From contig JAEXLD010000052.1 of NCBI GenBank assembly GCA_023445445.1, forward strand, positions 1 through 14,536: DNA of 14,536 nt, written 5' to 3'. The notes beneath the pieces were generated by a model. The model made no database searches, was not told the DNA's origin, and saw only the letters and a list, made by a program, of their open reading frames with translations. The DNA is from Bacillota bacterium (GTDB taxonomy: Bacteria > Bacillota > Clostridia > Clostridiales > Clostridiaceae). The position numbers were made by a program, and so were the translations under genes. Positions within the stretch are counted from its first letter, which is position 1. Each line of letters begins with the position of its first letter. Positions 1-7,269 of the stretch are shown here, piece after piece.

Positions 1-231
1 CGGGATGGACTGACCTCTGGTGCACCAGTTGTTCTGCCAAGAGCATGGCTGGGTAGCTAAGTCGGGAAGGGATAAACGCTGAAAGCATCTAAGCGTGAAG
101 CCTCCCTCAAGATGAGATTTCCCATAGCATAAGCTAGTAAGACCCCTTGAAGAACACAAGGTTGATAGGTCAGAGGTGTAAGTGTGGTAACATATTTAGC
201 TGACTGATACTAATAGGTCGAGGGCTTGACC
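1..231 (+). rRNA. rrl: 23S ribosomal RNA, 3' end (partial)
   Basis: The window opens inside the last part of 23S rRNA. The stretch reading TGCACCAGTTGTTCTGCC, the GCATCTAAGCGTGAAGCC block and the closing CTAATAGGTCGAGGGCTTG are highly conserved 3'-terminal 23S sequences in Firmicutes. The mature end is placed at about 231 by analogy and could be off by a few bases. Only the 3' end is present; the rest lies upstream of the window. Confidence 0.95.
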
Positions 232-346
232 AATAAAAAATGTTATAAATTCATATACAATTTTGAGAGAACAATATTCTTTCAAAAAAGCTAAGTAAAA
301 TTAGTATAAGATTCTTAGACAAATCGAAGATTTGGAGAATCATAGC
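232..346 (+). other. 23S-5S transcribed spacer with two hairpins
   Basis: This 115-base spacer carries no gene. It holds two clear stem-loops. The first pairs 261-271 with 277-287 (11 bp including one G-U, loop CAATA). The second has an outer stem 310-315/336-341 and an inner stem CAAATC/GATTTG (320-325/329-334) closed by GAA, and it ends a few bases before 5S. Their position suggests precursor-rRNA processing structures; this is inferred, not shown. Confidence 0.6.
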
Positions 347-464
347 ATCTGGTGATGATGGCGTAGAGGAAACACTCCTTTCCATTCCGAACAGGAAAGT
401 TAAGCTCTACAGCGTCGATGGTACTGCATGGGAGACTGTGTGGGAGAGTAGAACGTTGCCAGGT
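347..464 (+). rRNA. rrf: 5S ribosomal RNA
   Basis: This is a typical clostridial 5S rRNA. It contains GGTGATGATGGCG near the 5' end, the CCATTCCGAACAGGAAAG loop block, and GGGAGACTGTGTGGGAGAG towards the 3' end. The ends were set by pairing the terminal helix: CTGG at 349-352 with CCAG at 459-462, extended by U-G and A-U pairs outward. The gene lies 115 bases after 23S and 5 bases before tRNA-Phe, so it belongs to the same rRNA operon. Confidence 0.93.
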
Positions 465-469
465 ATAGT

Positions 470-545
<76 letters not shown>

Positions 546-550
546 GGTAT

Positions 551-625
<75 letters not shown>

Positions 626-659
626 AAAAAAGACTACAATGTATTTTGTAGTCTTTTTT
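626..659. terminator. Bidirectional intrinsic terminator of the rRNA operon
   Basis: A perfect 9-bp stem pairs AGACTACAA (631-639) with TTGTAGTCT (646-654) around a 6-nt loop. It is flanked by an A-run before (625-630) and a T-run after (654-659), so each strand sees a hairpin followed by Ts. It ends the rRNA/tRNA transcript on the plus strand. It also lies directly at the stop codon of the converging minus-strand gene, serving both. Confidence 0.9.
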
Positions 660-1581
660 ATTTTCTAAAAATAATTTTATTTTGAATAAGCAACCTATCT
701 TTAGAAGAAAATTTAAAGCTAGCTCCTATAGGAATGGTTATATTAGGATAATCATGTCCAATCTTTATGCCATATATTATAGGAATATTCAAAGGTATAA
801 GTTTTTCTTTTATAATATATTCTACTGTTAACATATCATCCTTACTATTACAATTAGTAAAATTACCAACTATTATTGCAGATAACTTTTTTAATTTTCC
901 ACAGGAAATTAATTGAGAAAGCATTCTATCCACAGCATAAGGATTTTCATTCACATCTTCAACAAGTAATATATTATTATTGAATTTTACTTCATAAGGA
1001 GTTCCAATAGTAGAGCATATAATAGATAAGTTTCCACCAACTAAGTTACCTTTAAAATCCCAACTATTCCAAATACAATATTCCTTATGACATACATCAT
1101 TTAAGTCATAAATTAAATTATTATAATTAAATATATTTAAAAAATAATTTTTAGTAGGAGTATCATAAAAATTAGAAGTTATCATGGGGCCATGAAAGGT
1201 AGGAAAATGACATTTATTATAGATATAGTTAAGTAGTAATGTTACATCACTATATCCAAAAAATGGTTTAGGATTCTTTCTTATAAGTTTTAAGTCTAAG
1301 TGTGGAGCCATTCTAATAGATCCATATCCACCTCTTAAGCAAATAATTGCATTAACATCCTTATCTTCAAACATTGAGTTTAAGTCATTTGCTCTATCTT
1401 TATCATTACCTGCTAAATAACCCCATTTATCATATAAATGAGGAGCTTTTTTTATGTTAAAGCCTAATTTTTCAAAAGCAGATATTTTTTCATTTATATA
1501 TGTCTCAGATTCAGGAGACGAAGGAGCAACTATTCCTATTGTAGGAGAACTAGGAATTGTATTAAGTTTAGTGTTAAACAA
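658..1581 (-). CDS. Peptidase S66 (LD-carboxypeptidase / MccF-like) protein
   Basis: A 307-residue S66-family serine peptidase; most characterised members are cytoplasmic LD-carboxypeptidases that trim recycled muropeptide tetrapeptides (LdcA), and relatives cleave microcin C-type peptide nucleotides (MccF). All catalytic positions are visible: nucleophile Ser111 in GYSDVT, Glu208 in LLVEDVNENPYAVDRML, and His276 in GHDYPN with the following TIPIG. The length fits the family, and there is no signal peptide. The start is TTG at 1581, preceded at a 7-nt distance by AGGTG; no upstream ATG is available and the next in-frame Met is at residue 70. It is transcribed towards the rRNA operon and shares its terminator. 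It appears monocistronic. Whether the substrate is peptidoglycan or a peptide antibiotic cannot be told from sequence. Confidence 0.88.
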   Translation of the reverse strand: MFNTKLNTIPSSPTIGIVAPSSPESETYINEKISAFEKLGFNIKKAPHLYDKWGYLAGNDKDRANDLNSMFEDKDVNAIICLRGGYGSIRMAPHLDLKLIRKNPKPFFGYSDVTLLLNYIYNKCHFPTFHGPMITSNFYDTPTKNYFLNIFNYNNLIYDLNDVCHKEYCIWNSWDFKGNLVGGNLSIICSTIGTPYEVKFNNNILLVEDVNENPYAVDRMLSQLISCGKLKKLSAIIVGNFTNCNSKDDMLTVEYIIKEKLIPLNIPIIYGIKIGHDYPNITIPIGASFKFSSKDRLLIQNKIIFRK

Positions 1582-1708
1582 AGAAATGCACCTACTTTTA
1601 AAATAATTTATATATTAGTGTATTGTAAAAGCATTGGAAATGTTCTATTTTAATATTTTTTATGAATAATTAGGAGATAGGGAATAGAGTAATTTATATG
1701 TTCATAGA

Positions 1709-1747
1709 TAAAAAATAAGAGCAGTGCTGTTATTACAGCCTACTCTT
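1709..1747 (-). terminator. Intrinsic terminator of the corA gene
   Basis: Reading the minus strand, AAGAGTAGGCTGT (1747-1735) pairs with ACAGCACTGCTCTT (1730-1717) around a 4-nt loop, with one mismatch and one wobble. It is followed by TATTTTTTA. The stem starts at the corA stop codon, so it is the gene's own terminator. Confidence 0.85.
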
Positions 1748-2694
1748 TATGAAAACATACCTTTTTTATGTAATAAATAAGCAGTTCCAAATGTTAATAT
1801 AAGAGTTATTATCATAGTTATTTCAAAGCCAAATTCATTATGTATAAGTGGCATTCTAATAAAATTCATACCAAATATACCACCAATAACTGTAGGTATG
1901 GCCATTAAAATCGTAACTGAAGCAAGAACCTTCATTACTATATTTAAATTATTTGAAATAACTGAAGCAAAGAAATCCATTGTACTTGCAAGAATATTAC
2001 TATAAATTTCTGTCATTTCAATAGCTTGTTTATTTTCGATTATAACGTCTTCTAAAACATCTTGATCTTCTTCATATTTTTGCATCAAATCTAATTTTAA
2101 CATTTTTTCTAATGTAATTTCATTGGCTTTAAGTGAGGTAGAGAAGTAAACCAGTGATTTTTCTAGGGAATGAAGCTGAATTAATTCTCTATTTTTCATA
2201 GACTTATGTAATCTTTTTTCTATCATTAAGCTTTTTTTATCAATTTGTCTTAAATATACTAAATAAGAATTAGATATTCTACTTAGTATTTGTAATATAA
2301 ACCTAGATTTCTTAAAAGTAAAAAATGATTTAACTTTACTGTTTATAAAATCAGTTAATATTCTGCTATTTTTTAAGCAAACAGTAATTATTTGTTTATC
2401 TGTATGGATAATAGCTAAAGGGTAGGTATCATAAGTTAATGAATTATCCTCCATTTCAGTGAAAGGTATATCCACTATTACTAATAAACAATTATCTTCT
2501 ATATCTATACGAGAGGTTTCCTCATCATCCAAAGGAGCTTTCAAAAAGGAAAGGGGAACACCAGTCTTTTTTGATATTAAAATTAGTTCTTCATCTGATG
2601 GTGCGATTATATTAATCCAAGATCCTGGCTCTATGGTATCTAAAACTTTTAATGAAGAATTATTTTCACCAGTACTTTTATATATTTGTATCAT
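1747..2694 (-). CDS. corA: CorA-family divalent cation (Mg2+) transporter
   Basis: A 315-residue CorA-type channel expected to import Mg2+ (possibly Co2+/Ni2+, or to move Zn2+ in some relatives) as a homopentamer. The N-terminal cytoplasmic domain spans about residues 1-150, and a long, charged helical stalk spans about 150-250. TM1 (about 254-274) ends in the signature Gly-Met-Asn at 275-277 (IFGMNF). TM2 (about 291-308) is followed by a short basic tail, HKKGMFS, which is the normal layout. The ATG at 2694 has a perfect AGGAGG upstream. Its own promoter and terminator indicate a single-gene unit. No M-box riboswitch is recognisable in the short upstream gap. The family call is firm; ion selectivity is not resolvable. 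Confidence 0.93.
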   Translation of the reverse strand: MIQIYKSTGENNSSLKVLDTIEPGSWINIIAPSDEELILISKKTGVPLSFLKAPLDDEETSRIDIEDNCLLVIVDIPFTEMEDNSLTYDTYPLAIIHTDKQIITVCLKNSRILTDFINSKVKSFFTFKKSRFILQILSRISNSYLVYLRQIDKKSLMIEKRLHKSMKNRELIQLHSLEKSLVYFSTSLKANEITLEKMLKLDLMQKYEEDQDVLEDVIIENKQAIEMTEIYSNILASTMDFFASVISNNLNIVMKVLASVTILMAIPTVIGGIFGMNFIRMPLIHNEFGFEITMIITLILTFGTAYLLHKKGMFS

Positions 2695-2726
2695 TATTAA
2701 ACCTCCTTAAATAGATATCAAAGATA

Positions 2727-2755
2727 ATTATACTATTTATAATTGATTTTGTAAC
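2727..2755 (-). promoter_or_regulatory. Predicted sigma-A promoter of corA
   Basis: On the minus strand GTTACA (2755-2750) is separated by 17 bases from a perfect TATAAT (2732-2727), about 35 bases upstream of the corA start codon. The -35 matches 4 of 6 consensus positions. Confidence 0.55.
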
Positions 2756-2814
2756 AGAATTAAAGAATTTTATTTTAAAAATTTATTATATTACTAAAAT
2801 TGTAGGTAAATAAG

Positions 2815-2843
2815 AAATAGGCTCTAAATAGAGCCTATTTTTT
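2815..2843. terminator. Intrinsic terminator after the M20 gene
   Basis: A perfect 11-bp stem pairs AAATAGGCTCT (2815-2825) with AGAGCCTATTT (2830-2840), with a 4-nt loop. On the minus strand it overlaps the end of the M20 coding region and is followed by TTTCTTATTT. On the plus strand it is followed by a run of Ts. It isolates the M20 gene from corA. Confidence 0.8.
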
Positions 2844-3986
2844 GTAGAATTCATTTTTTACTTCAGATAAAAGATTATCCTTTGATATAATATCGTGCCC
2901 TGTAAAAGCTAAAGCTAAGGCTGCCTTCATGGCTTCTGCAAAAGCATGATCAGAAATTGTTGCATTAGCAAAAGCCTTGGTTCCATATCTAATACTTAAA
3001 TCATTTATAATTGAGAAAAATGGCTGTATACAAGGAACTGTTTTACTTACTATCCCTAAGCTTAAACCAGAATAAATATCTCTAGGACCATCGATATTAA
3101 TAATTCCAGTTTCTTTTAAATTATGACTAAATAATCTGTTTAAAGTTCTATTTGTTATAAGTTCTTCATTTTCTGGTTCATATAAGGAAATTGAATTTTG
3201 TACTCGTATAAGCTTAGAAACATAAATTGCAATTTCTCTTAACTTATTTTCTACTATTCTTGCAATATCCATTTCTGGTGCTCTAATATAAAACTTAGCT
3301 TCTGATTCAATAGGTAATAAAAGAGGTGTAAATCCTCCGTTAGAAAGTATTGAATTCACTTCTACATCATCTGGAAACCCTTTTAATATAGAATTTAATA
3401 TATTAAAGCATAAAAGAATTCCATCTAAGGATGTATATGTATTTTTATTTAAAAAACTAAGTCCACTATTCCCAATATACTTAATGCTTAATGGGATAAT
3501 TGCAGAAGAACTACCACTTTCTGAAGTTACTACATCAGGATGGGCAACTAGAACTACGTCTACCTCTTCAAAAATTCCTTGTTTAACCATTACAGATTTT
3601 GTTCCACCTAGATATTCTCCTGGACATCCTATAATAACAACAGAACCACCGATTTTTTCGATTATGGATCCCAGAGCTAAAGCTGCAGCTACTGAAGTTG
3701 TAGTTAGTAAGTTGTGTCCTGTTATATGACCTTCATTAGGAATGGCATCATATTCGCATAGAAAACAAATAGTAGGACTACCATTGCCTTTAGAAGCTTT
3801 AAAAGATGTTTTTAAATCTAAAAAGTTTTCCTCAACTTTAAAATCATATTTATTTAAAAGTTGGCAAATATAATCATATGAATTAAATTCGTTATAACTT
3901 TTTTCAGGATTATCATATAAAAATTTATTTAAATTTTTCAAATCGTCCTTATTCTTTTCTATAAAGCTAATCATTTCTTGTTTCAT
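2835..3986 (-). CDS. M20D-family amidohydrolase-like protein, metal site eroded
   Basis: A 383-residue protein of the peptidase M20 fold, closest in motif layout to M20D enzymes (AbgB/aminobenzoyl-glutamate or N-acyl-amino-acid hydrolases). Family landmarks are the N-terminal LYDNPEKSYNE, CEYDAIP (77-83), GHITGHN (86-92), GCPGEYLGG (120-128), VAHPD (147-151) and a C-terminal SDH (345-347). Several normal metal ligands are changed: the Cys of GHxCGHN is Thr89, the second Glu of the PxEE pair is Tyr125, and the His of the lid AHA motif is missing (NSGLS). The SxDVGNVS motif is reduced to SLGIVS. The start is the ATG at 3986 because GGGAGG lies 7 bases upstream; a TTG five codons earlier would place that ribosome site inside the gene. 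The frame is intact. It may be inactive, regulatory or altered in chemistry. Confidence 0.8.
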   Translation of the reverse strand: MKQEMISFIEKNKDDLKNLNKFLYDNPEKSYNEFNSYDYICQLLNKYDFKVEENFLDLKTSFKASKGNGSPTICFLCEYDAIPNEGHITGHNLLTTTSVAAALALGSIIEKIGGSVVIIGCPGEYLGGTKSVMVKQGIFEEVDVVLVAHPDVVTSESGSSSAIIPLSIKYIGNSGLSFLNKNTYTSLDGILLCFNILNSILKGFPDDVEVNSILSNGGFTPLLLPIESEAKFYIRAPEMDIARIVENKLREIAIYVSKLIRVQNSISLYEPENEELITNRTLNRLFSHNLKETGIINIDGPRDIYSGLSLGIVSKTVPCIQPFFSIINDLSIRYGTKAFANATISDHAFAEAMKAALALAFTGHDIISKDNLLSEVKNEFYKK

Positions 3987-4068
3987 TTTTTTCCCTCCCA
4001 AAATATCTTGATTATAATTTTCCCTTAAACTGCAATTATTATTTATTAAATATGTTTTTTTATATAAA

Positions 4069-4097
4069 GTATAAAATTTGTTTTTAAGGTGAGAATT
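4069..4097 (+). promoter_or_regulatory. Predicted sigma-F (forespore) promoter of gin
   Basis: GTATA (4069-4073) is followed after 14 bases by GGTGAGAATT (4088-4097). The latter fits the sigma-F -10 pattern GGNRANANTW at every fixed position, and GTATA fits the GYWTA -35. It lies about 30 bases upstream of the gin start codon. In Bacillus subtilis csfB is known to be sigma-F-controlled, which supports the reading. The 14-base spacer is slightly short. Confidence 0.6.
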
Positions 4098-4127
4098 ATT
4101 AATAAAAAGTTAAAGGGGGTATTAAAT

Positions 4128-4349
4128 ATGAATATAGAATATAAAACCATAGATAAGGATAAAAATAAATGTACCTTATGTGGTAAAGAAATATCTATAA
4201 ATGATATAATTATTAGCAAGGGCTTATTTTGCCATGAATGTAGTGATGCAATTTCTCAAATAAATAGTGATAATATTGAATATAATTATTATAAAGAAAG
4301 AATTAAGGCATGGCTTTTAAGCAAATATAATTTTGATAACATGAGGTAG
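4128..4349 (+). CDS. csfB: Anti-sigma-G factor Gin (CsfB-like)
   Basis: A 73-residue small zinc-binding protein. In sporulating Bacillus, Gin/CsfB binds sigma-G (and sigma-E) and delays late forespore gene expression. Two CxxC pairs, Cys15/Cys18 (CTLC) and Cys35/Cys38 (CHEC), form the expected zinc knuckle. They are followed by a predicted helical tail (YYKERIKAWL, 54-63), as in the family. The start at 4128 is chosen because AAAGGGGG lies 7 bases upstream; an earlier in-frame GTG at 4089 overlaps the presumed promoter and has no ribosome site. It sits 4 bases before tmk, the same neighbourhood as Bacillus csfB, which supports assignment of such a short divergent protein. Confidence 0.85.
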   Translation: MNIEYKTIDKDKNKCTLCGKEISINDIIISKGLFCHECSDAISQINSDNIEYNYYKERIKAWLLSKYNFDNMR

Positions 4350-4353
4350 TTAA

Positions 4354-4983
4354 ATGAACAGAGGGAAATTTATAGTATTCGAAGGTGGAGATGGTTCAGG
4401 TAAGAGTACAGCCTTAGAAAAGATATATGATTTTTTAGTAGAAGAAGGAATAGATTGTATTAAAACTAGAGAACCGGGTGGAATTAAAATTTCAGAGGAT
4501 ATTAGAAGCATAATATTAGATACAAAAAATACTAAAATGGATAGAAAAACAGAAGCTTTACTATATGCTGCAGCTAGAAGACAACATTTAGTAGAAAAAG
4601 TTATTCCAGCATTAGAGGAGGGTAAAATAGTATTATGTGATAGATTTATTTATTCTTCATTAGCTTATCAAGGGTATGCTAGAGGAATATCTGTTGAAGA
4701 AATATTTCAAATAAATAAATTTGCAATAGGTGAATATATGCCTGACTTAAACTTATTTTTTGACATATCTCCTGAAGTAGGTCTAGAAAGAATAGAAAAA
4801 AATAAGGATAGAGAAGTTAATAGATTAGATCTTGAAAAATTAGATTTTCATACTAGGGTAAGAGAAGGATATTATAGATTAGTAGAAGAAAATAGTAGCG
4901 ATTTTGTAATTATTAATGCAGAAAAGTCTATAGATGAAGTTTTTAATGAAGGGAAAGAAATAATACTAAATTTTATTAAATAA
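4354..4983 (+). CDS. tmk: Thymidylate kinase
   Basis: A 209-residue dTMP kinase that phosphorylates dTMP to dTDP with ATP, essential for DNA synthesis, cytoplasmic. The P-loop FEGGDGSGKST lies at residues 9-19. The DRF motif is at 96-98 (CDRFIYSSLAYQG), matching the family's DR(Y/F/H). The C-terminal lid region reads RIEKNKDREVNRLDLE and continues with FHTRVREGY. Length is typical. It begins four bases after the gin stop; its ribosome site (GAGG) lies inside the end of gin, so the two are translationally close. No separate promoter is visible, so expression outside sporulation must come from a promoter not recognised here. Confidence 0.97.
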   Translation: MNRGKFIVFEGGDGSGKSTALEKIYDFLVEEGIDCIKTREPGGIKISEDIRSIILDTKNTKMDRKTEALLYAAARRQHLVEKVIPALEEGKIVLCDRFIYSSLAYQGYARGISVEEIFQINKFAIGEYMPDLNLFFDISPEVGLERIEKNKDREVNRLDLEKLDFHTRVREGYYRLVEENSSDFVIINAEKSIDEVFNEGKEIILNFIK

Positions 4984-5004
4984 AATAGTATATATAATAA
5001 AATT

Positions 5005-5034
5005 TTGCTTAATTTATACAGCTTTTGTGATAAA
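5005..5034 (+). promoter_or_regulatory. Possible sigma-A promoter before darA
   Basis: TTGCTT (5005-5010), an 18-base spacer and an extended -10 (TGT-GATAAA, 5026-5034) lie in the 86-base gap between tmk and darA. It would give vegetative expression to darA-holB-ricT independently of the gin promoter. The match is moderate. Confidence 0.35.
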
Positions 5035-5069
5035 ATGTTAATATGAGGTTTATGTTGGGAGGGGTTAAT

Positions 5070-5399
5070 ATGAAATTAGTAATAGCAATAGTACAAGATG
5101 ATGATGCATTAGATTTAATTGATGCAATTACTGAAGCTGGATTTAGGGTAACTAAGTTGGCAACAACAGGAGGATTTCTAAAATCAGGTAATACAACTTT
5201 AATGATAGGTGTAGAAGTAGAAAAGGTACAAAAGGTTATAGATGTTATAGAAGATATTTGTAAAACTAGAAAACAAATTATTACTACGCCAACTCCTATA
5301 ACTGGAAATCTTGATATGTATATGTCTTATCCAATTGAAGTTGAAGTTGGGGGAGCCACAATATTCGTAATAGATGTTGATCAATTCATAAAAATATAA
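5070..5399 (+). CDS. darA: Cyclic-di-AMP receptor DarA (PII-like, YaaQ)
   Basis: A 109-residue PII-like signalling protein that forms trimers and binds c-di-AMP. Its output in Firmicutes is not fully settled; it has been linked to potassium/glutamate balance and growth control. The family-specific TTGGFLKSGNTT is at residues 32-43, including Phe36 and Asn41, with Arg26 and Thr28 upstream at the positions used for ligand contacts in characterised homologues. Another conserved block, VEVGGATIFVIDV, lies near the end. The start at 5070 follows GGGAGGGG by 5 bases; an earlier in-frame ATG at 5043 has no such site. It lies between tmk and holB, as in Bacillus, although yaaR is missing here. Confidence 0.95.
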   Translation: MKLVIAIVQDDDALDLIDAITEAGFRVTKLATTGGFLKSGNTTLMIGVEVEKVQKVIDVIEDICKTRKQIITTPTPITGNLDMYMSYPIEVEVGGATIFVIDVDQFIKI

Positions 5400-5412
5400 G
5401 TAGGAGGGTGTA

Positions 5413-6348
5413 ATGGGAGAAATTATTGGACATAGAAATATAGTAGATAACTTTAAAAGAAGAGTAGAATCAGATGAAATTTCCCATGCACATATAATAG
5501 TTGGAGAAGATGGTATTGGCAAAAGCAAATTAGCTAATAAGTTTGCCAGAAACATATTAGGTAAATCTGAGGATAAAGATTATATAGATATCATAAATTA
5601 TAGATGTAAAAAATCTTCTTTTGGAGTAGACGATATTAGGGAAATCGTTGAAGAGATAAATAAAAAACCATTTGAAGGAGATAAGAAAGTCATAATAATT
5701 TGTGATGGAAATAAGTTAACAGTTCAAGCGCAAAATGCTCTATTAAAAACTATAGAGGAACCACCTAAAGGGGTTTTTATAATATTATTATGTGAAAGTC
5801 TAGAGCTTATATTAGACACTATAAAATCAAGATGTCAAATTTATAAGTTATCTCCATTAACCAAAAATGAGGTAAGGCTTTATATAGATAGTTTAAATGA
5901 TGACAGTGTTAGTGAAGAAGAAATTAATGCTGCCATTGCCTATAGTGAAGGAATTCCAGGAAAAGCAGAAGCTTTCCTAAGAGATTCTTCCTTAAAAGAG
6001 CTTAGAAATACATTAGTTGATTTATTATTTCTTCTAACTAAAGGTAATAATAGAGAACTTTTAGATTTTGAAAGTAAGATAGTAACTTACAAGGATAAAA
6101 AGGAAGATATATTAAATATTCTAGCCTCCTTTATAAGAGATATAATAATTTATAAAGAAATTGATGAAGTTACCGGATTAATAAATGGGGATAAAATTGA
6201 AAGTATAAAAAAAATAGCTATTGAAATGTCTTATAAGAAGCTTAATAATATAATTGACAAAATTGGAGAAGCTAGAAAATCACTGCAGAGCAATTCTAAT
6301 TTTCAGTTAACTATTAGAGTTATGCTTATAGGATTTATGGAGGTTTAA
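5413..6348 (+). CDS. holB: DNA polymerase III delta-prime subunit (clamp loader)
   Basis: A 311-residue AAA+ clamp-loader subunit that works with DnaX and HolA to load the beta sliding clamp. Domain I shows a P-loop-like GEDGIGKS (31-38), the strongly conserved QAQNALLKTIEEPP block (105-118) and the sensor-1 SRC motif (139-141). A helical C-terminal collar domain follows from about residue 210. The zinc-binding four-cysteine module found between the P-loop and the sensor region in many homologues is absent: sequence runs directly from FARNILGKSEDKDYIDI to GVDDIREIVEEI, with a single Cys at 65. This explains the slightly short length. AGGAGG lies 5 bases before the ATG. The gene is 13 bases after darA and 2 bases before ricT. 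Confidence 0.93.
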   Translation: MGEIIGHRNIVDNFKRRVESDEISHAHIIVGEDGIGKSKLANKFARNILGKSEDKDYIDIINYRCKKSSFGVDDIREIVEEINKKPFEGDKKVIIICDGNKLTVQAQNALLKTIEEPPKGVFIILLCESLELILDTIKSRCQIYKLSPLTKNEVRLYIDSLNDDSVSEEEINAAIAYSEGIPGKAEAFLRDSSLKELRNTLVDLLFLLTKGNNRELLDFESKIVTYKDKKEDILNILASFIRDIIIYKEIDEVTGLINGDKIESIKKIAIEMSYKKLNNIIDKIGEARKSLQSNSNFQLTIRVMLIGFMEV

Positions 6349-6350
6349 TA

Positions 6351-7256
6351 ATGATAAAAGTAATTGGCGTTAGATTTAAAAAGGCCGGTAAAATATACTA
6401 TTTTGATCCTAATGGACTAGAAGTAAAAAAAGGTGACTTTGTTGTTGTGGAAACAGCAAGAGGTATAGAATTCGGGGAATGTGTTATAGGTATTAAAGAA
6501 ATTCCTGAATCAGATATAGTTGCTCCTTTAAAGAGTGTTATTAGGGTGGCAGAAGAAGCTGATATAAATAAACATAAAGAAAATAAAGTGAAAGAAAAAG
6601 ATGCTTTAGATATATGTTTAAAGAAAGTTGAAGAACATGGATTAAACATGAAGTTAATAGATGTAGAATATACCTTTGATAATAATAAAGTTATATTTTA
6701 CTTTACTGCAGATGGAAGAGTAGACTTTAGAGAATTAGTAAAAGACTTAGCAACTATTTTTAAAACTAGAATTGAGCTTAGACAAATAGGGGTTAGGGAT
6801 GAAGCTAAGATGCTTGGAGGATTAGGACCATGTGGAAGACCTTTATGCTGTTCAACATTCCTAGGGGACTTCGCATCAGTGTCAATAAAGATGGCAAAGG
6901 AACAAAATTTATCTTTAAATCCAACTAAAATATCTGGTATATGCGGAAGACTTATGTGTTGCTTAAATTACGAACAAAGTACTTATGAAGATATAAGAAA
7001 GAGATTGCCTAAAGCAGGATCTATTGTAAGTATGGGGGACTTTAAGGGCGAAGTTGTAAGTAATAACACAGTTAAAGAAAGCGTTAAAGTGAAGTATAGA
7101 CGTGGTGATGAAGAGTTAGTTGAAGAATTTAAAATAGATGACGTAGAATTAATAGAAGGTGGATATGAGGATTCTGTAGATGAATCTGATATTAAACTTG
7201 AAATAGAGTCACCTGAAGATAAAAATTTAATCAATGATCTTATAAAAGAAAATTAA
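6351..7256 (+). CDS. ricT: RicT/YaaT, PSP1-domain protein
   Basis: A 301-residue PSP1-domain protein. In Bacillus, RicT (YaaT) joins RicA and RicF in a complex carrying [4Fe-4S] clusters that steers RNase Y mRNA maturation and affects sporulation, competence and biofilm formation. The diagnostic cysteines are present: LGPCGRPLCC (Cys161, 166, 167) and ISGICGRLMCC (Cys198, 203, 204). The region upstream (residues 20-150) matches the RicT N-terminus, with YYFDPNGLEVKKGDFVVVET near 16-35. The C-terminal 50 residues are acidic and probably flexible. The ribosome site GGAGG overlaps the end of holB and the stop-to-start gap is 2 bases, so the pair is cotranscribed. No ricA or ricF is in this window. 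Confidence 0.94.
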   Translation: MIKVIGVRFKKAGKIYYFDPNGLEVKKGDFVVVETARGIEFGECVIGIKEIPESDIVAPLKSVIRVAEEADINKHKENKVKEKDALDICLKKVEEHGLNMKLIDVEYTFDNNKVIFYFTADGRVDFRELVKDLATIFKTRIELRQIGVRDEAKMLGGLGPCGRPLCCSTFLGDFASVSIKMAKEQNLSLNPTKISGICGRLMCCLNYEQSTYEDIRKRLPKAGSIVSMGDFKGEVVSNNTVKESVKVKYRRGDEELVEEFKIDDVELIEGGYEDSVDESDIKLEIESPEDKNLINDLIKEN

Positions 7257-7269
7257 AGGGGTGTATTAA

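Noticed and set aside
2459..2710. An open frame of 83 codons on the plus strand inside corA
   Set aside because: It lies wholly antisense to a well-supported CorA gene, has no ribosome site and no recognisable protein features.
2695..2814. Possible Mg2+ riboswitch (M-box) upstream of corA
   Set aside because: The gap is too short once promoter and ribosome site are placed, and no M-box-like stems are visible.
3987..4001. A TTG start five codons upstream for the M20 gene
   Set aside because: The codons Gly-Gly-Lys-Lys that follow are the ribosome binding site itself (GGGAGG), so ATG 3986 is the start.
4089..4127. An earlier GTG start for Gin adding 13 residues
   Set aside because: The GTG lies within the predicted -10 region and lacks a ribosome site, whereas ATG 4128 has AAAGGGGG at proper distance.
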